The notes: generated by a model not told the origin, from the letters alone. A DNA stretch of 30,526 nt from JBBCJT01 sp037190665 (GCA_037190665.1 JBBCJT010000054.1:1-30526), one strand, 5' to 3'; positions 15,788 through 23,969 are shown, numbered from the stretch's first letter. Numbers and translations: made by a program.

Positions 15788-15905
15788 GCGGCTGAGATAG
15801 ACGCGCGGCCCACCCCTTGCAACGCGCCCGCCCGCTTCCCATCCTTGCAATCAGCGGGGTGCTTCGGGCCCCGCGGCAGCTTCGCTCGATGGAGGGAGCC
15901 TTCGG

Positions 15906-16343
15906 ATGAACGCCCGCGTCTTCGCCTCGCCCTTGTTCCTGGGCTTTGACCATCTGGAACAGATGCTCGACCGGGCACAGAAGAACGCAGCCGACGGCTA
16001 TCCCCCCTACAACATCGAGCAGACCGGCCCCGATGGACTGCGCATCACGCTGGCCGTGGCGGGTTTCGCCATGGATGAGCTGTCGATCACGCAGGAGGAC
16101 AACCAGCTCGTCATCCGCGGCAAGCAGGCGGACGACGCGCCGGGACGGGTCTTCCTGCATCGCGGGATCGCCGCGCGCCAGTTCCAGCGCGTGTTCGTCC
16201 TCGCCGAGGGCATCGAGGTGACCGGAGCGTGGACGGATAACGGACTGCTGCACGTGGACCTGAAGCGCCCCCAGCCGGAAAGCCGGGTGCGGGCGATCAA
16301 CATCGGACGCGGCGGGCCGACCATCACCGGCCGCCGGGAGTGA
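15906..16343 (+). CDS. Small heat-shock protein, Hsp20/alpha-crystallin family
   Basis: A 145-residue cytoplasmic holdase chaperone of the IbpA type, which binds unfolding proteins in large oligomers. The N-terminal region is short. The alpha-crystallin domain runs from about YPPYNIEQTG (32-41) through GLRITLAVAGFAMDELSI to VTGAWTDNGLLHVDLKR. The C-terminal tail has AINIGRG, where the usual I-X-I anchor is replaced by I-N-I. GGAGGG lies nine bases before the ATG. Upstream, a GC-rich hairpin CGGGG/CCCCG spans 15855-15873, but the Shine-Dalgarno is not obviously sequestered, so I do not call an RNA thermometer. A DUF1150 gene follows, the usual neighbour in alphaproteobacteria. Confidence 0.93.
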   Translation: MNARVFASPLFLGFDHLEQMLDRAQKNAADGYPPYNIEQTGPDGLRITLAVAGFAMDELSITQEDNQLVIRGKQADDAPGRVFLHRGIAARQFQRVFVLAEGIEVTGAWTDNGLLHVDLKRPQPESRVRAINIGRGGPTITGRRE

Positions 16344-16380
16344 CCCGCGCGCCCGTGGGGGCGTGGGAAAGGAGAGCACG

Positions 16381-16596
16381 ATGAACACCATCGATCTGGC
16401 CCGGATGGATCCGGAAACCTTCGCCAAGCTGGGTCTTGGCGGACTGGCCTATATCCGCCCCGTGCGCACGCCGCAGGGCGCGGTCGCCTGGGGCATCTTC
16501 GGCGCCGATGGCGCGGCACTTGCCGTCGCCCCGGACCGCGACGTCGCGATCGCGGCCGTGCAGCAGCAGGAGATGGCGGCCGTCAGCGTGCATTGA
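16381..16596 (+). CDS. DUF1150 family protein
   Basis: A 71-residue protein of unknown function that follows hsp20 in many alphaproteobacteria. The sequence LGLGGLAYIRPVRTPQGAVA, then WGIFGADGAALAVAPDRDVA and the end EMAAVSVH are typical of the family. I start at the ATG at 16381, which has AAAGGAG seven to thirteen bases upstream, rather than at the ATG at 16363. It is 37 bases after hsp20 and very probably co-transcribed, so a role in the same stress response is likely but unproven. Confidence 0.88.
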   Translation: MNTIDLARMDPETFAKLGLGGLAYIRPVRTPQGAVAWGIFGADGAALAVAPDRDVAIAAVQQQEMAAVSVH

Positions 16597-16704
16597 GCCG
16601 AGACACCCGGCGCACTTGATGGTGCATGCGATGGCGGGGGCCATCGGCCACTCTGGGGATCGCGTGATCCCGGTTCTTCGCAGCGTGGGCAGCCGCGCGA
16701 TGCA

Positions 16705-16721
16705 TCAGGTGCAGCACCTGA
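16705..16721. promoter_or_regulatory. Perfect 17-base palindrome upstream of proline iminopeptidase
   Basis: TCAGGTGCAGCACCTGA is a perfect inverted repeat with eight-base arms around one A. It lies 86 bases before the pip start, in the 210-base gap after the DUF1150 gene. It could be the operator of a dimeric regulator, or a short hairpin in the transcript. The half-sites face the opposite way from a lux box (AGGT...ACCT, not ACCT...AGGT). Confidence 0.35.
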
Positions 16722-16806
16722 CGGGTTGAGGCGAAGCGCGCCGGCAATCCGGATGGCGGCGACGGCATCCATTGACCTGCGTCCTCATCGCGGCACGCTG
16801 GCGCGC

Positions 16807-17766
16807 ATGACCCAGACGCTGGACGACGTGCTGTTCCCGCCCATCGAACCCTTCGACCGGCGCATGCTGCCGGTCGGCGACGGGCACAGCCTCCACATCG
16901 AGCAGTGCGGCAACCCGGACGGCGCGGCGCTGCTGAACCTGCACGGCGGGCCGGGCAACGGCTTCCGTCCGCACAACCGCCGCTTTTACGACCCCGCGCA
17001 CTGGCGCATCGTGCTGTTCGACCAGCGCGGCTGCGGCAAGTCCACGCCGCACGCCTCGGTCGAGGCGAACACCACGCAGCACCTGATCGCCGACATCGAG
17101 CGCATCCGCGAGGCGCTGGGCATCGAGCGCTGGGTGATCTCGGGCGGGTCCTGGGGAAGCTGCCTCGCGCTCGCCTATGCACAGGCGCATCCGGACCGGG
17201 TGCGCGGGCTGCTGCTGCGCGGCGTGTTCCTCGCCCGCACGGCGGAGCTGGACTGGTGGTGGAACGGCACGCGTTGGCTGTTCCCCGACCGCTACGAGGC
17301 TTTCGCCGCCGCGGTGCCGGAGAACGAGCGGGGCGACCTGCGCGCCGCCTATCTGCGCCGGCTGATGGACCCGGACCCGGCCGTGCACGGGCCCGCCGCC
17401 GTCGCGTTCCGCGTCTACAACGCCGGCAGCTCGCTGTTCCGGCTCGACGAAGGCGCCGTCGCGGCGCTGGCCGACGTTCCGCAATCGCTGACCATCGCGC
17501 GGCTGTTCCTGCACTACGTGCACAACCGTTTCTTCATGGAGGACGGCACGCTGCTGGCGAACGCGGGCCGGATCGCGCACCTGCCCTGCCGCCTCGTGCA
17601 GGGCCGCTACGACGTGATCACGCCGGCGCGCACGGCGTGGGAGCTGCACCGCGCCTGGCCGGGCTCGCATCTGGAGCTGGTGACGGAGGGCAACCATTCG
17701 GCGGACGAACCCGCCATGGCCACCGCGATGATCGCGGCGCAGGCGGCGCTCGCGTCGGTTCCCTGA
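16807..17766 (+). CDS. pip: Prolyl aminopeptidase (proline iminopeptidase)
   Basis: A 319-residue alpha/beta-hydrolase of peptidase family S33, releasing N-terminal proline from peptides in the cytoplasm. Blocks in order: LNLHGGPGNGF (oxyanion hole, 44-53), LFDQRGCGKSTPHAS, and nucleophile elbow GGSWGS with S115. Acid D269 is in QGRYDVITP and the catalytic histidine H297 is in TEGNHSADEP. The cap has the family's WWWNGTRWLFPDRYEAF. I chose the ATG at 16807, which starts just before DDVLFPPIEPFDRRMLPV. It is monocistronic by appearance and convergent with the MFS transporter. Confidence 0.95.
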   Translation: MTQTLDDVLFPPIEPFDRRMLPVGDGHSLHIEQCGNPDGAALLNLHGGPGNGFRPHNRRFYDPAHWRIVLFDQRGCGKSTPHASVEANTTQHLIADIERIREALGIERWVISGGSWGSCLALAYAQAHPDRVRGLLLRGVFLARTAELDWWWNGTRWLFPDRYEAFAAAVPENERGDLRAAYLRRLMDPDPAVHGPAAVAFRVYNAGSSLFRLDEGAVAALADVPQSLTIARLFLHYVHNRFFMEDGTLLANAGRIAHLPCRLVQGRYDVITPARTAWELHRAWPGSHLELVTEGNHSADEPAMATAMIAAQAALASVP

Positions 17767-17825
17767 TATCGCCGGGGCTTGCCGACGACCTTCTCGTCCG
17801 CGTCCACGCGCGAGACGGTTCCGCC

Positions 17826-18045
17826 CCCTCTCCCGCGTACAGGAGCTTTGCGAGAAGGAAGTCCCCTCTCCCGCCCGGCGGGAGAGGGAGGGGCCCGCGC
17901 TTGCGCGGGAGGGTGAGGGTACGCGCGCGAAGGCGAGACCTCGCGGTGGTGCTGGCGAGGCCACCCTCACCCCGGCCCTCTCCCGCAAGCGGGAGAGGGA
18001 GAGACAGTGCAGCCGTTTCGCAAAGCTGCCGTACGCGGGAGAGGG
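17826..18045 (+). repeat. 136-bp modular hairpin repeat inside a longer pair of inverted arms
   Basis: The inner unit 17864-17999 has the left palindrome (17864-17888), the inner hairpin CCCGCGCTTGCGCGGG, the conserved core, CACCCTCACCCCGG and the right palindrome (17976-17999). Around it, a 30-base arm at 17826-17855 (CCCTCTCCCGCGTAC then AGGAGCTTTGCGAGA) is repeated inverted at 18016-18045, with about four mismatches. The whole 220-base block is thus a nested inverted repeat. It occupies the 437-base gap 17767-18203 between two convergent genes. I see no gene in the gap. Confidence 0.88.
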
Positions 18046-18203
18046 CCGGGGCGAGGGGTCGGCTCCGCGTGAGACCTGCCGGGCCAACCGAACGGCTGGC
18101 CCGGTATGAGATCGCTGCGGGTTGCCGTTCCGCATTCTGGTACCGGTCGCCTTGCCGATGACGGATCACCGGCAAGGCCCGGCGGCGTCAGCCGGTTGCG
18201 CAT

Positions 18204-19892
18204 CTAGCGGGCGGTGGTCTGCTCGTCCGAGAAGATGTCGCGGTCCTTCGTCTCCGGTACGAAGAAGATGCCGATCACGAAGGTCATCATCGCGATGATG
18301 ATCGGGTACCAGAGGCCGAAGTAGACGTCGCCTGTCTGCGCGATCATCGCGAAGGATGTCGCGGGCAGCAGGCCGCCGAACCAGCCGTTGCCGATGTGGT
18401 ACGGCAGCGACATCGACGTGTAGCGGATCCTGGTCGGGAACAGTTCGACCAGCGCCGCCGCGATCGGCCCGTACACCGCGGTCACGTAGATCACCATGAT
18501 CGTCAGCACGAGGATCAGCACCGCCGGCTGCTCTCGGAAGATGTCGAAGGCCGAGGACATCTTCACCACCGTCGGATTGGCTGCACTCGGATAGCCGGCG
18601 TCGTGCAGCGCGGCGGTGAGCCGGTTCTGGAAGTCACCGCCCTCGAACGGCACTTCCTTGCCCGCGATGCGCACCACCACCGGCGATCCGGCCGGGGCGG
18701 AGACGACGCTGTAGTTCACCGACGCGCGCGCCAGGGCGGCCTTGGCGATATCGCAGGGCTGGGTGAAGCGCGCGGTGCCCACCGGGTTGAACTGGAACGA
18801 GCAGGTGGAGCTGTCCACCGTGACCGTCACCTCGATGTTGGTGTGGGCCTGGTGCAGCGCGGGGTTGGCTTCCGCGCTGAGCAGCTTGAACAGCGGGAAG
18901 TAGGTGAGTGCGGCGATCAGACAGCCGCCGAGGATGATCGGCTTGCGGCCGACCTTGTCCGACAGCCAGCCGAAGAACACGAAGCCGCCCGAACCCAGCA
19001 GCAGCGACCACGCGACGAGCATGTTCTGCGTGAAGCCGTCCACCTTCAGCACGGAGCCGAGGAAGAACAGCGCGTAGAACTGGCCCGTGTACCAGACCAC
19101 CGCCTGGCCGGCGACGAGGCCGAGCAGGGCGAGCAGCGCGACCCGCGCGTTGCGCCACTGGCCGAACGCCTCGGTCAGCGGTGCCTTCGATCCCTTGCCT
19201 TCCGCCTTCATCTTCTGGAAGGCCGGCGTCTCCTCGAGCTGGAGGCGGATCCAGACCGAGATGCCGAGCAGGAAGATCGAGAGCAGGAACGGCACGCGCC
19301 AGCCCCAGTTCGCGAACGCCTCCTCGCCCAGGATCGCGCGGGTGAACAGGATCACCAGCAGCGACATGAACAGGCCCGCGGTCGCGGTGATCTGGATGAA
19401 GGACGTGTAGTAGCCTCGTCGTCCGTTCGGCGCGTGCTCGGCGACATAGGTCGCGGCACCGCCGTACTCGCCGCCGAGCGCGAGGCCCTGCAGCAGGCGC
19501 AGGATGATGAGGATGATCGGTGCCGCGAAGCCGATCTGTTCGGCGGTCGGCAGGATGCCGACGATGAAGGTGGAAGCGCCCATGATCAGGATGGTGATCA
19601 GGAAGGTGTACTTGCGTCCGACGAGGTCACCGAGCCGGCCGAAGACGAGAGCGCCGAACGGCCGCACGAGGAAGCCGGCTGCGAAGGCGATCAACGCGAA
19701 GATGTTGCGAACACCCTCAGGGTACTGGCTGAAGAACTTGGCCCCGATGATGACTGCAAGCGAACCGTAGAGATAAAAATCGTACCACTCGAATACCGTA
19801 CCCGCGGAGGAAGCGATGATTACCTTTCGCTCCTCCGCCGTCATGGGTCGGACTTGTCGACCCGGCGCCATCGCGGTGGACGCTCCGCTCAT
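18204..19892 (-). CDS. MFS transporter, metabolite:H+ symporter (MHS) type, with periplasmic insertion
   Basis: A 562-residue inner-membrane transporter. The start VIIASSAGTVFEWYDFYLYG is the MHS hallmark of the ProP, ShiA and KgtP relatives. MFS motifs are GRLGDLVGRKYTF (85-97) and GWLSDKVGRKPII (308-320), with LRLLQGLALGGEYGGA in helix 4. The family is usually 420-450 residues. Here about 110 extra residues (roughly 345-455) with two cysteines (C364, C380) lie between helices 8 and 9, a loop expected to face the periplasm. The ATG at 19892 has AGGGAGA eight to fourteen bases upstream. A six-base-pair hairpin GATCGG/CCGATC (19918-19935) lies in the leader. Substrate unknown; organic acids are the usual cargo. 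Confidence 0.9.
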   Translation of the reverse strand: MSGASTAMAPGRQVRPMTAEERKVIIASSAGTVFEWYDFYLYGSLAVIIGAKFFSQYPEGVRNIFALIAFAAGFLVRPFGALVFGRLGDLVGRKYTFLITILIMGASTFIVGILPTAEQIGFAAPIILIILRLLQGLALGGEYGGAATYVAEHAPNGRRGYYTSFIQITATAGLFMSLLVILFTRAILGEEAFANWGWRVPFLLSIFLLGISVWIRLQLEETPAFQKMKAEGKGSKAPLTEAFGQWRNARVALLALLGLVAGQAVVWYTGQFYALFFLGSVLKVDGFTQNMLVAWSLLLGSGGFVFFGWLSDKVGRKPIILGGCLIAALTYFPLFKLLSAEANPALHQAHTNIEVTVTVDSSTCSFQFNPVGTARFTQPCDIAKAALARASVNYSVVSAPAGSPVVVRIAGKEVPFEGGDFQNRLTAALHDAGYPSAANPTVVKMSSAFDIFREQPAVLILVLTIMVIYVTAVYGPIAAALVELFPTRIRYTSMSLPYHIGNGWFGGLLPATSFAMIAQTGDVYFGLWYPIIIAMMTFVIGIFFVPETKDRDIFSDEQTTAR

Positions 19893-20005
19893 TACGAAAT
19901 TCTCCCTATGTTCATGAGATCGGTTGACGCCGATCGTGTTCAGGCCGGCGGCCAGCCCACCCGCGGGCGCGACCGGGCGGCGACCCTACAACAGCGAACC
20001 CGGCG

Positions 20006-20659
20006 TCACGCAACTGTGATCTTGGTTATTCCAATACCCGGAACGTCCCCGGTGAGCACCTCCCCAGCGTCTGGCGCGAAATAATCGGATAACGATGCAA
20101 TCAGGAGGATGGAACCCGCCGGCAACCCGCCCGCGTCTTCCACGCCCCGGCGCAATAAAGCCTCGAGATCAAATCCCGACCCGGCCGCGCGAAGCGCCGC
20201 CTTCGTCGCGCGCCGGGGCGGACCCACGGCGATCATACCCAATCCGGCGAGATCGGCCGCCTGCCACAACGCATCGGGCGGACCGTCCGCATAGCGGCTG
20301 TCGGCGACGTCGAGCACGGGATGCGCCGTGTCGAGTGCGCGCATCAGCGCATCGGGATGTTCGACATCCGAGCGCAAGCGGAGCAGTACGCCGGCACTCA
20401 CGCGCGGATGGCGGAAGGCCGACAGCGGCACCACCGATCCCGATGCGACCAGTCGCCCTTCGAGGATCGGTCCGCTGATCCAGGTGCCATCTGCGGCCCG
20501 CACGAGGCGCAGGCCGCAGGCGGCGAAGCCCAGCGCGTCGAGCGTCGCGTCCTGCAACGCCCATGCTTCAGCCTCGTCGGCGGGCCGATCCTCCGGGCGC
20601 AGTGTCGAAAGCGCCTCGCCCTGGGCGAAGGCTTCGGCGAGACGATCGACGAAGCGCAT
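20006..20659 (-). CDS. MhpD-like (2-keto-4-pentenoate hydratase/decarboxylase family) protein, degenerate active site
   Basis: A 217-residue protein whose layout resembles 2-keto-4-pentenoate hydratase and oxaloacetate/4-oxalocrotonate decarboxylases. It has an N-terminal helix with AEAWALQDATLDALG, SGPILEGRLVASGSVVPLSA, and AHPVLDVADSRYADGP followed by GLGMIAVGPP. The family's metal ligands normally lie in a GVExE block and in a glutamate before the D-[SD]-R. Here the block reads RVSAGVLLRL and the latter is aspartate, so the usual metal site appears lost, and the protein is shorter than the usual 260. Its ATG shares one base with the dctM stop (TGATG); a GTG three bases earlier is also possible. 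It may be a non-catalytic or repurposed member serving the TRAP operon. Confidence 0.55.
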   Translation of the reverse strand: MRFVDRLAEAFAQGEALSTLRPEDRPADEAEAWALQDATLDALGFAACGLRLVRAADGTWISGPILEGRLVASGSVVPLSAFRHPRVSAGVLLRLRSDVEHPDALMRALDTAHPVLDVADSRYADGPPDALWQAADLAGLGMIAVGPPRRATKAALRAAGSGFDLEALLRRGVEDAGGLPAGSILLIASLSDYFAPDAGEVLTGDVPGIGITKITVA

Positions 20660-22071
20660 CACTCAAGCGCCGGCAGATCGACCGACGGCGCCTCCTGGAA
20701 GCCGCCCTCCGGCGTGGCGTCGAGCTGCAGCGGCGGGGCGGAGGTATCGAAGGTGCCGTAGAGCTGGTCGGGCAGCCACGTCGCGACCTCGGGGAAGATG
20801 TAGACGACGGCCATGCACAGCACGACGATGAAGATGAACGGCATCACACCCATGAACAGGTCCTCGAGCCGGACCCATTTCGGCGCCACGCCCTTCAGGT
20901 AGAACGGCGCCATCGCCACGGGCGGCGAGAGGAAGCTGGTCTGCAGGTTCAGCGCGATGAGGATGCCGAAGAAGATCGGGTCCACGCCGAAATGGTCCAG
21001 CAGCGGCAGGAAGATCGGCACGAAGATCACGATGATCTCCGTCCATTCCAGCGGCCAGCCGAGCACGAAGATGATCGCCTGCGCGAGCAGCATGAAGGTG
21101 ATGGTGTTGAGGCCGAGCCCGCGGACGAACTCCTCCACCACGCTCTGCCCGCCGAGATAGCCGAACACGGCGGAGAAGATGTAGCTGCCGATGAACAGCC
21201 AGCAGACCATCGCCGAGGTACGCGCGGTCAGGTACACGCTCTCGCGCAGCTTCTCGATGGTGAAGGCGCGATAGGCGATCGCCAGGATGATCGACCCGAG
21301 GCTGCCCATCGCCGCCGCCTCGGACGGCGTGGCCAGTCCCCCGATGATCGCGCCCAGCACGGCGGCGACCAGCAGGGCGAGCGGCAGGAAGCCGGTGATC
21401 ACCGCCCAGATCACCTTGCCGAACGGAACGTTGCGTTCCTCCTTCGGCAGCGGCGGCGCCCAGTCCGGCTTCACCAGCGCGACGCCGATGGCATAGACGA
21501 TGTAGAGGCCGGCCAGCATCAGCCCGGGGATGAAGGCGGCCGCGTACAGCTTCACCACCGACACGCCGGCGGTCGCGCCGTACAGGATCAGCATGATGCT
21601 CGGCGGGATCAGGATGCCGAGGCAGCCGCCCGCGCAGATGACGCCGCCGGCGAGGCGCACGTGGTAGCCGGCGCGCAGCATGGCCGGGAAGGCGAGCAGC
21701 CCCATCAGCGTGACCACGGCGCCCACGATGCCGGTGGCGGTCGCGAACAGCGCGCAGGTCGCGAGCGTGGCCACCGCGAGCGAGCCCGGCAGCGGCCCCG
21801 CCGCGAGCTGCAGACTTCGGAACAATCGATCGAGGATGTTCGCCCGCTCGATCAGGTAGCCCATGAACACGAACAGCGGGACGGAGATCAGCACGTCGCT
21901 GCTCATCACCGCGTAGGTGCGCTGGACGAACAGGTCGAAGATGCGTTCCTGCATGCCCAGGTAGCCGAAGAACAGGCCCAGCGCCATCAGCGTGAAGGCG
22001 ATGGGAAAGCCCAGGCACAGCAGGACGATGAACATCCCCAGCATTGTCAGGCCGAGCTGGGGGTCGGTCAT
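20659..22071 (-). CDS. dctM: TRAP transporter large permease subunit (DctM family)
   Basis: A 470-residue inner-membrane protein, the ion-coupled translocator of a tripartite ATP-independent periplasmic importer. It starts with LGLTMLGMFIVLLCLGFPIA and contains the family blocks VPLFVFMGYLIERANILDRL, GGCLGILIPPSIMLILYG and GGLATPSEAAAMGSLGSI. The late block NLQTSFLSPPVAMAPFYLKG is also typical. The last 35 residues form a cytoplasmic tail that is longer than usual. It overlaps the dctQ stop by four bases (ATGA) and shares one base with the following MhpD-like gene, so these genes are translated together. Confidence 0.95.
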   Translation of the reverse strand: MTDPQLGLTMLGMFIVLLCLGFPIAFTLMALGLFFGYLGMQERIFDLFVQRTYAVMSSDVLISVPLFVFMGYLIERANILDRLFRSLQLAAGPLPGSLAVATLATCALFATATGIVGAVVTLMGLLAFPAMLRAGYHVRLAGGVICAGGCLGILIPPSIMLILYGATAGVSVVKLYAAAFIPGLMLAGLYIVYAIGVALVKPDWAPPLPKEERNVPFGKVIWAVITGFLPLALLVAAVLGAIIGGLATPSEAAAMGSLGSIILAIAYRAFTIEKLRESVYLTARTSAMVCWLFIGSYIFSAVFGYLGGQSVVEEFVRGLGLNTITFMLLAQAIIFVLGWPLEWTEIIVIFVPIFLPLLDHFGVDPIFFGILIALNLQTSFLSPPVAMAPFYLKGVAPKWVRLEDLFMGVMPFIFIVVLCMAVVYIFPEVATWLPDQLYGTFDTSAPPLQLDATPEGGFQEAPSVDLPALE

Positions 22072-22658
22072 CGGCGGCGCTCCTCGCGCGCGCGCTGTTC
22101 CTCCGCCTCACGCAGGATGAGCTGGTCCATCTCCTCCACGTCGGAGAGCCGCTGCGGCCAGGTGCCGGTGCGGATGCACTGGATGCAGCGCACGACCTCG
22201 GCGAAGCCCTGGATCAGCAGCAGGATGCCGACGACGGGGATGAGGAACTTGAACGGCCAGATCACCGGCCCGACCGGGCTGAACGGGCTGCGCTCGTTCT
22301 GCCAGTACGACTGGCGGAAGAAGTCCCAGCCCGAATAGACGAAGGCGGCCATCGCCGGCAGGAAGAACAGGAAGTACAGGATCAGGTCGATCCAGGCCTG
22401 CAGGCGCGGGCGGAAGTTGCGGTACAGGAAGTCGCCCCGCACGTGCCCGCCGCGGGACAGCGCGTAGCCGCCCGCCATCATGAACAGCGTGCCGTACAGC
22501 ATGTACGACATGTCGTAGCCCCAGGTGGTCGGGGCGCGGAACAGGTAGCGGGCGAACACCTCGTAGCTGACCGCGAAGGTCAGTGCGAGGATCGTCCATG
22601 CGAACAGCTTGCCCACCGCCGCGGACAGCTTGTCGATACCCAGCAGAAGGGACTGCAT
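22068..22658 (-). CDS. dctQ: TRAP transporter small permease subunit (DctQ family)
   Basis: A 196-residue protein with four predicted membrane helices, the small subunit that binds DctM. The first helix is LFAWTILALTFAVSYEVFAR, followed by YLFRAPTTWGYDMSYMLYG, where a W-x-x-[ED] block (TWGYDMS) marks the family, then GGHVRGDFLYRNFRPR. The C-terminal 35 residues are charged and cytoplasmic. AGGAAG lies four bases before the ATG. It is separated from dctP by a strong hairpin with a T-run and overlaps dctM by four bases. Confidence 0.93.
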   Translation of the reverse strand: MQSLLLGIDKLSAAVGKLFAWTILALTFAVSYEVFARYLFRAPTTWGYDMSYMLYGTLFMMAGGYALSRGGHVRGDFLYRNFRPRLQAWIDLILYFLFFLPAMAAFVYSGWDFFRQSYWQNERSPFSPVGPVIWPFKFLIPVVGILLLIQGFAEVVRCIQCIRTGTWPQRLSDVEEMDQLILREAEEQRAREERRR

Positions 22659-22677
22659 GCGGCTTCCTACGCGCAGT

Positions 22678-22710
22678 AAAAACCCGCCGGCGGGGTGCCA
22701 CCGGCGGGTT
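22678..22710 (-). terminator. Hairpin with T-run between dctP and dctQ
   Basis: On the minus strand AACCCGCCGG (22710-22701) pairs perfectly with CCGGCGGGTT (22690-22681) around a ten-base loop, directly followed by a run of five T (22682-22678). This is a classic intrinsic terminator placed 14 bases after the dctP stop and 20 bases before the dctQ start. Partial read-through would give much dctP and less dctQM. Confidence 0.8.
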
Positions 22711-22724
22711 GGTCGGGGCGGGCG

Positions 22725-23852
22725 TCAGCCCTGGCGGCGCTGCCCGAAGAAGTGGTTGTAGGAGAGCACCGGGCTCGCCTCGTAGCGCAGGTAGAACGCG
22801 CCGACGCGCCGGCACCAGTCGCGCTGGCTGTCGCAGACCTTCTTGAAGAAGGGATCCGTCGACAGGTTGTCCACCACCTTGTCCCAGGCGGCGAGCTGGG
22901 CTTCCAGCACCGGGCGCGGCGTGGTCACCACCCGCACGCCCTGCTGCTGGGCCATCGCGAGCAGGTCCTTCGAGTAGCGGTCCTGCTGCTTCCAGGACAT
23001 GTCCGCGGACGCGGCCTCGGACGCATACTCCAGGATCGCCCGCTGCTCTTCCGCAAGCGACTCGTACTTCGCCTTGTTGAACAGGATCTCGAAGGTCTCG
23101 GTCCTCTGGTGGAAGGACTGGATCATGAAGACCTTGGCCACGTCCGGGAAGCCGAGCACCCGGTCCGAGGACGGGTTGTTGAACTCGGCCCCGTCGACCA
23201 CGCCGCGCTCCAGCGCGGGCACGATCTCGCCGCCCGGCAGCGCGACCACCGCCACGCCCATCTCGTTGAACAGGTCGGTGGCGAGGCCCACGGTGCGGAA
23301 CTTCAGCCCGCGGAGCTGCTCGGCCCGCTCGATCGGCTGCTTGAACCAGCCCAGCGGCTGGGTGGGCATCGGGCCGGTCTGGAAGCCGACGACGTTGACC
23401 TTCAGCACCTCGCCGATCAGCTCGTTGTAGAGCTGCTTGCCGCCGCCGTAGTGGAACCAGCCCAGATACTGGTTGGCATCGCCGAACCAGGCCGGCGGCG
23501 TGCCGAACAGGCTGAACGCCTTGTTCTTACCGAACCAGTAGGCGGACACGCCATGGCCGCCGTCCAGCGTGCCGGCCGAGACGGCGTCCAGAAGCTGGAA
23601 GGCGCCGACCACGGCGCCGGCCGCGAGCAGCTCCAGCCGCAGCCGTCCGCCCGACATCGCGTTGGCGCGGTTGACGTAGTCCTGCGCGTACTCATGGAAG
23701 ATGTCGCGCTGCGGCCAGGTCGACTGGAAGCGCAGCGTGACGGTCTGCGCCCGCGACACGCTGGGCGTGGCGAGCGTGCCGACGGCGGCGCCCGCCGCTG
23801 CGGCCTTGAAGAAACCGCGCCGATTCGCGCGGCCGGTGCTGTTCCCGGACAT
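22725..23852 (-). CDS. dctP: TRAP transporter substrate-binding protein (DctP family)
   Basis: A 375-residue periplasmic receptor. The N-terminus NRRGFFKAAAAGAAVGTLAT is a twin-arginine signal ending at SVSRAQ. The mature part opens with VTLRFQSTWPQRDIFHEYAQ and has LRGLKFRTVGLATDLFNEMG followed by LPGGEIVPALERGVVDGAEF, the canonical DctP ligand-binding block with its conserved arginine. This resembles receptors for 2-oxo and aromatic or lactate-type carboxylates, but the ligand is not determined. I chose the ATG at 23852, preceded by GGGGGGAA; an earlier frame start gives no better signal. It is the first gene of the dctPQM unit. Confidence 0.93.
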   Translation of the reverse strand: MSGNSTGRANRRGFFKAAAAGAAVGTLATPSVSRAQTVTLRFQSTWPQRDIFHEYAQDYVNRANAMSGGRLRLELLAAGAVVGAFQLLDAVSAGTLDGGHGVSAYWFGKNKAFSLFGTPPAWFGDANQYLGWFHYGGGKQLYNELIGEVLKVNVVGFQTGPMPTQPLGWFKQPIERAEQLRGLKFRTVGLATDLFNEMGVAVVALPGGEIVPALERGVVDGAEFNNPSSDRVLGFPDVAKVFMIQSFHQRTETFEILFNKAKYESLAEEQRAILEYASEAASADMSWKQQDRYSKDLLAMAQQQGVRVVTTPRPVLEAQLAAWDKVVDNLSTDPFFKKVCDSQRDWCRRVGAFYLRYEASPVLSYNHFFGQRRQG

Positions 23853-23969
23853 GTCGTTCCCCCCGGCATCGATGCGACCGATCCGTTCGTCGGTCCGATG
23901 GGAACGCACAATGCCACCCGCGAAAACAAGCGCAACCATTTTCGCGCGAAACGATGGGGGAACGATTCA

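Noticed and set aside
15844..15876. Heat-shock (RpoH) promoter before hsp20, with CTTGCAA and CCCCGCGG
   Set aside because: CTTG is followed by 21 bases before CCCC, which does not fit the alphaproteobacterial RpoH spacing, and the -10 part is not A+T rich.
15855..15895. ROSE-type RNA thermometer in the hsp20 leader
   Set aside because: The visible hairpin CGGGG/CCCCG does not include the ribosome-binding site, and no U-U-G-C-U-type pairing with GGAGGG is seen.
16705..16721. Lux box for a LuxR-type regulator upstream of pip
   Set aside because: The half-sites read AGGT then ACCT, opposite to the lux box, and the spacing is too short.
16619..16729. A 36-residue frame between the DUF1150 gene and pip
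   Set aside because: It has no ribosome-binding site, and its end is formed by the palindrome region; nothing supports translation.
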